Positions 59,851 through 64,000 of a stretch of DNA of 64,000 nucleotides are shown in pieces. Position 1 is the first letter of the stretch. Each line of letters opens with the position of its first letter. The notes beneath the pieces were generated by a model, which saw only the letters and a list, made by a program, of their open reading frames with translations, had not been told where the DNA came from and made no database searches. Origin of the DNA: Todiramphus chloris collaris (lineage: Eukaryota > Chordata > Aves > Coraciiformes > Alcedinidae); the NCBI GenBank assembly GCA_025345505.1, contig JANVCC010000018.1:37439203-37503202 (forward strand). Reading direction: 5' to 3'. The position numbers and the translations under genes were made by a program.

Positions 59851-62104
59851 CCAGGCCAGCCCCATGCTCTACAGGCTTTGCTCAAACTTCTTTCAGTGCT
59901 TTGCCCTCTACAAAGTGCTCCAACAGATGGGTGCTGCTGCTGGACTTTGGTCAGCTACTAATGAATAAGACACCCACTCTATATACTACCATTTCATGTT
60001 GTATACAACACCTCCTGAGGTCATACTCATCATCTGGATTAAAAATCAGTGAGGATATTTAATTGCCTTTTTTAGGTTATAATGACTTAAGGCAACACTT
60101 GTTCATACTTAGCAGGGTCTTATACGTGAATAAGAGAAGGATTTGTTCCAGTGCCTGTAAAAATTGAGATTCTCATTGTTATCTTATTAGATACATTCCC
60201 CTTTTCAATTGTTTTGAACTACTACTCCTTAGTCTTCCTCAGTACCCACTATCTCCTACTCATCACACAACAAGCATTAAGAAAAGTTTCAGAATATATT
60301 CCCTCTCTCTGACTGTCCAAGAATGAGGAAATTTAATTTATCAAGTCACCAGTATTTCATCTCCTCACCAATGTATTCACCTCGAGGGGAGAGGAGGGAG
60401 AAGACGAGCCGTTTTTAAGAGGATCTAGCTGTGCATAGTCATTAGGATTTAGGGTTCATGTAAACCAGCTAACTAATGCACAACATCACAGTTAGTGCTG
60501 CAAAACAGTGTTGACTGAAAGAAAATTCAAGGCTTTTGCAAAAGACTTCTGTCACAGCCTCTTCCTAAAGAAAAGCCTGAACAGCTCTGCCTCCTTTCCC
60601 TCCAGTTATATGTCCAAGAACTACCTTGACAATTTTGTAATGTATGTTTCACTGATGGAACCTGTGTTTGTCTTTAAAAATCTTGAGAGATTTAAAGAAA
60701 TCCAGCATCAATTCTTTATTTTAGATTTATGGAAATCCAATTTTTTTCCCCAACAGAACCAAATCTATCATGCTAAGTCAGTGCAACTCTTTATTTTGTT
60801 TAGAGCGGCAGCTCATTTTTCAGAGTTGTAAAGTATGGTATTTTAAGGACAGTAATCGTATCATTATGTTATCATAATGTTGTTTCTGTTGACATTCTGC
60901 CCCAGGTCCATTTAAGCTTTGAGCATGACTTTGTGAACTAGCAACATAATAATACAACGGTTAGTACAAATTACTTATCTGAAAACAAAAAATGACATTA
61001 ATACAACATGCAGGTGTCTCAATTATACCCCAGCATATGTGCTTTAACTTGTATTGCAGAGGGGTTTTAATCCAGTTATCTTTGTAAATGTATTCAGAAC
61101 AGAATCTATGGTTAATTATTTGTAAGGTAACTTTTGTCCATTTTTACCATGTTATCATAAGTGTCTATTGTCTTTTCAAATACAAACCACAGATTTGTAT
61201 CAAATCAGGTTATATGCAATTAAACAAAATGGATACTTATGCCAATGTCATATGCAGTAAAGTCACAGATTTTTTTTAAGTCCCAAGGCTTTTTGTACTG
61301 ATTTACTTATTGTAGGTTGAGAAGGTGTAGGTCATTTTCAAATGGTTTAACATAAACACATATATTTTCATCACAGTAATAACCTCCTGTCTGAGGCTGG
61401 TTACACAAAGCATTTACTGATTGTAAGATGATGCTTTTCTATCTCACTTTAATTGGAGGTAACTGTTCCAACTGGACTGTCTGTCTTAGACAGAAGATGA
61501 TGATGTCGTTAACAGGATACAGGTTCTTCCAACCATCTGTCTCTAATGGCAAGATGCTGGTCTATCTTCAGCATCTTCCTACTGGCTGGGTTTTTCAAAG
61601 ATGACAAAGAGGATAAAATTTCTCTTCATGTTTCTTCAGATCTGGTGACCAACACACTTAGGCTTCTCTGGTAATTCTAACTTTCTTGCAGCAAAGTCTA
61701 ATTTATGGCCTAACTATTCTCAATGTACAAAGCCTAGTCAGTATTATATTTCCATAGAGACACACAAAGGATATCAAATAAAAAGCTGTGGTAGCCAGTG
61801 GTGGGTTTTGGAACAGTTATACCTCTGAACCACTGGACTCAGAAGTCCTTTCCATCTCCAATGCCTGTGCAGTTGTGCTTGCCTGGGACCCTGGTGCAAA
61901 CCTAGTAACAGCCTCAGAGCATTAGCTCTCACAACTTCAAAAACGTAGTTCAGAAATTAGAGTAACATGAGACTGGCCTAAAAATAGAATTAAAAGCAGT
62001 GGATGACACTGGGCAGAATTCTTCCACTTTCTTTCTTCTGCCTATTTTTGATATATTTTTCAATTTGGGAAGTTGATGTGGGTTATTTGCAAAAAGTTAT
62101 AGCC
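59851..62104. other. unassigned AT-rich sequence
   Basis: The plus frame at 60508-60831 (107 codons) has no motif and an ordinary AT-driven composition. No transposon is recognised before the LTR at 62105. Confidence 0.5.
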
Positions 62105-62454
62105 TGTTCTAGTTTGATCTAGAACAGAATTAGTTTTGTCCAATGTTCTTACTTTTCAGCTAAGACTCTTCTAAGTGCCTGCACTTTGTGAAGTTGACAG
62201 CATATTGCCATCATGGGGTTGAGTTTGATATTGTTTTTATATATATTTGTGTATATTTCATACTTTTAATAATTTTTCTTAGTATTATTGTATTTTCTTG
62301 TTATTGTTATTATTTCATTAAAGCTGGTTTAGTTTTCTTTTCCAATCCATCAATCTCCCTTATTCTCTTTCTCTAACCCTTTGGGAAAGCAGAGTGGTTA
62401 ATGGAATGCACCTTGTCATTTTTGTAGTAGCCAGCCCATCCCTAACCCTTGACA
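62105..62454 (+). mobile_element. solo LTR of an avian endogenous retrovirus, family B, plus strand
   Basis: A unit of about 350 bp from 'tgttctagtttgatctagaa' (62105-62124) to 'taacccttgaca' (ending 62454), with TG...CA ends. It resembles a second LTR type familiar from bird genomes: an early 'cagaattagttttgtcc', a TATA-rich 'tatatatat' (62238-62246), ATTAAA (62317-62322) and 'ctctaaccctttggga' (62371-62386). It shares no core with family A. No PBS-like 'tgg' follows the right end and no internal genes are seen, so it is a solo LTR. Target duplications are not convincing. Confidence 0.75.
62317..62322 (+). terminator. polyadenylation signal of family B LTR
   Basis: ATTAAA about 70 bp after the TATA-rich block, followed by a T-rich tract, matches the R region layout of short LTRs. 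Confidence 0.55.
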
Positions 62455-64000
62455 CAGACCCAGCTTTTGTGAAGATCTTTTGACTCCCACTGTTTGTTGT
62501 CCTCTTCACGTTCCTGCTCCAATGGACATCTCATTCCACCTTGCCCCAGCTGGCGGCATCCCTGCAGATGCCATCCACTCCCTTTGCATGATGGCAATGA
62601 ATCCCCTTTTCCGCACATGGCTGCTGGAGCAGGGGCTCTCCTGCCAGCCTCAGAAAGGCCTTGTGTTGGGCTGCAAACGCTTCTGCTGTTTGTTGCACTG
62701 AAGGCTGCAGCCATGCCAGTACCACAAAGAGGACATCACCAATGACTGTAACTAAATGCCCAGTTGATGCTTTTTCTCCTGAAAGAAATGCTCCTTTAAT
62801 GACAGGCTGCATTTTTAACAGTGCCTGAGAGATTGCAACACTTCACTAAAGTTAGTATGAGCTAGCTGTGATCTCCTGGAACAGGCTGATTTGCTTCTTT
62901 AGGATAACATACTTCATATCCATAAAGCACACAGGGCAACCTCACCATTACTTAGCCTTACTGCAACCAAGCAAAACTGCTCAACTTTCTTGCAAAGTGA
63001 ACACTCACCATGGCCATGGAAAGAGGAATAAATTCTCTATTTCTTTCTATTCCCCAACCATTTCAAAATGACCCTTATGCAGCCAGAGGAGGCTGCAGAC
63101 CATCAGTCTTACTTCATTGCTCCCGGAGGCTTCTTCCATCAGACTCGTGCTGGGGAGGGCCAGGAGGGCCTGGGCAAAAAGGGAGACCTGGGAAATGGGG
63201 ATTATAGAGATTGTCTAATAGCATAATCATGAGTCTTGAAGGAATATACTATTTGCCAGCTTCTTCTGGAAAAAGATAACGCACCAACTGAGATTTTTAT
63301 TAGCATATTTGATACCTTGGCTCCTTCTCTGGAATTAGAGTGGTGGATGCAATTAAAATCTTCTTGGCTGTTGTGCGCTTCTTTTTCTTTATAGTTGTCT
63401 CCAAGAACATCAGAATTAAGAATGAGAAATCATTAAAATGCAAAGCTTCAAAAGCTTATGTAGCTTCAGCTCCCCCACAGACTCCAAATGAAGTAAGAAA
63501 CAGTTCAAGGGGACAGCTGACACTCAGTCTCTTACACAAGATAGGTAGTATGAACATTACATTGCTAATGGACAAATCCTCTATACAGGCTTACCAAGAA
63601 CTTATATTTAGTCTTTTCTCTGGGAGGAAGCATTTTATTGTGGAAGATGCAATTAAAAAAATAAAATAAAACACAGGCATAGCAGGCTGACTGATAGGTC
63701 TGTCAAACACAGCTGTATGGAAGCAGCAGTACTGGTAGAGAAGATTTGGCAGGAGGGAGTGAGAAGCACTTAAGTGGGAAGAGATCTGTGGACTTGGGAT
63801 GGGGATGTTTATGGGATCATCAGAGGAGTGGCTTCTCAAGGAAAGAGAAGGGAGCAATGGGGACACAGTGAGGATGACCAGAAAGGATCTGGTGGATGGG
63901 CAGCTTGGGTTAGGAGACATGGAAGATGGGAAGGGCTAATTAAGGGCTAGAAACTTTCCATGGGCTAGTGTCAGCATGAAACCTTGTTAGGATGCTGGTT
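62455..64000. other. unassigned non-coding sequence at window end
   Basis: No internal retroviral sequence follows the LTR. A short stretch at 63154-63204 could encode a few Gly-X-Y triplets but ends in a stop and has no splice donor. Nothing else is recognised. Confidence 0.5.

Noticed and set aside
60508..60831. 107-codon plus-strand frame
   Set aside because: The AT-driven composition (Phe, Lys, Leu, Asn) has no motif, and no exon borders are evident.
63154..63204. Five Gly-X-Y triplets that could be a collagen exon
   Set aside because: The frame hits a stop two codons later, no splice donor follows the triplets, and the run is far shorter than a collagenous domain. Probably coincidence in a G-rich stretch.

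Overview
This window looks like bird genomic DNA, probably intergenic or deep intronic. Its only confidently recognisable genes are dead pieces of transposable elements. The avian call rests on about a dozen CR1 LINE fragments, several ending in the 8-bp tail repeat typical of avian CR1 (ATTCTATG or ATTCTGTG), and on solo LTRs of types I know from bird genomes. The species cannot be named from the sequence. There are no rRNA or tRNA genes, no CRISPR array, and no exon I can defend.

Layout. From 1 to 14.6 kb is mostly unassigned sequence with two minus-strand CR1 tails (4.7 and 5.7 kb) and one old, rearranged plus-strand CR1 (6.3-7.4 kb). At 14.67-15.97 kb two CR1 pieces lie back to back and read best as one insertion with an inverted 5' half. 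At 18.96-19.93 kb a deleted CR1 ends in a (TATTC)11 array. A better preserved CR1 lies at 22.6-23.3 kb. At 24.65-25.53 kb there is a faint, very old minus-strand CR1-like fossil. From 25.5 to 39 kb little is recognisable: a three-unit 26-bp minisatellite (31.8 kb), two CR1 tail scraps (33.0 and 37.2 kb) and an A22 tract. Two more CR1 copies lie at 39.1-39.9 and 42.0-43.0 kb. Two solo LTRs of one endogenous retrovirus family sit in opposite orientation at 45.4-46.0 and 51.4-51.9 kb, and an LTR of another family at 62.1-62.45 kb. A pure pyrimidine pentanucleotide array lies at 53.45-53.57 kb and a minus-strand CR1 piece at 59.6-59.85 kb.

How the parts relate. Nothing here forms a pathway or operon. 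The elements record waves of retrotransposition: the fossil at 24.7 kb is oldest, followed by diverged scraps (6.3, 33.0, 37.2 kb), with the copies at 22.6 and 42.0 kb best preserved. All CR1 copies are 5'-truncated and none could encode a full ORF2 protein. The LTRs have no gag, pol or env between or beside them.

I did not find an undescribed biological system. The most informative observations are the CR1 inversion, the paired CpG decay of a CREB-like site in the two related LTRs, the ancient CR1 fossil, and the two-phase pyrimidine array. About 85-90% of the window stays unexplained; if it holds regulatory elements, cross-species alignment is needed to see them.
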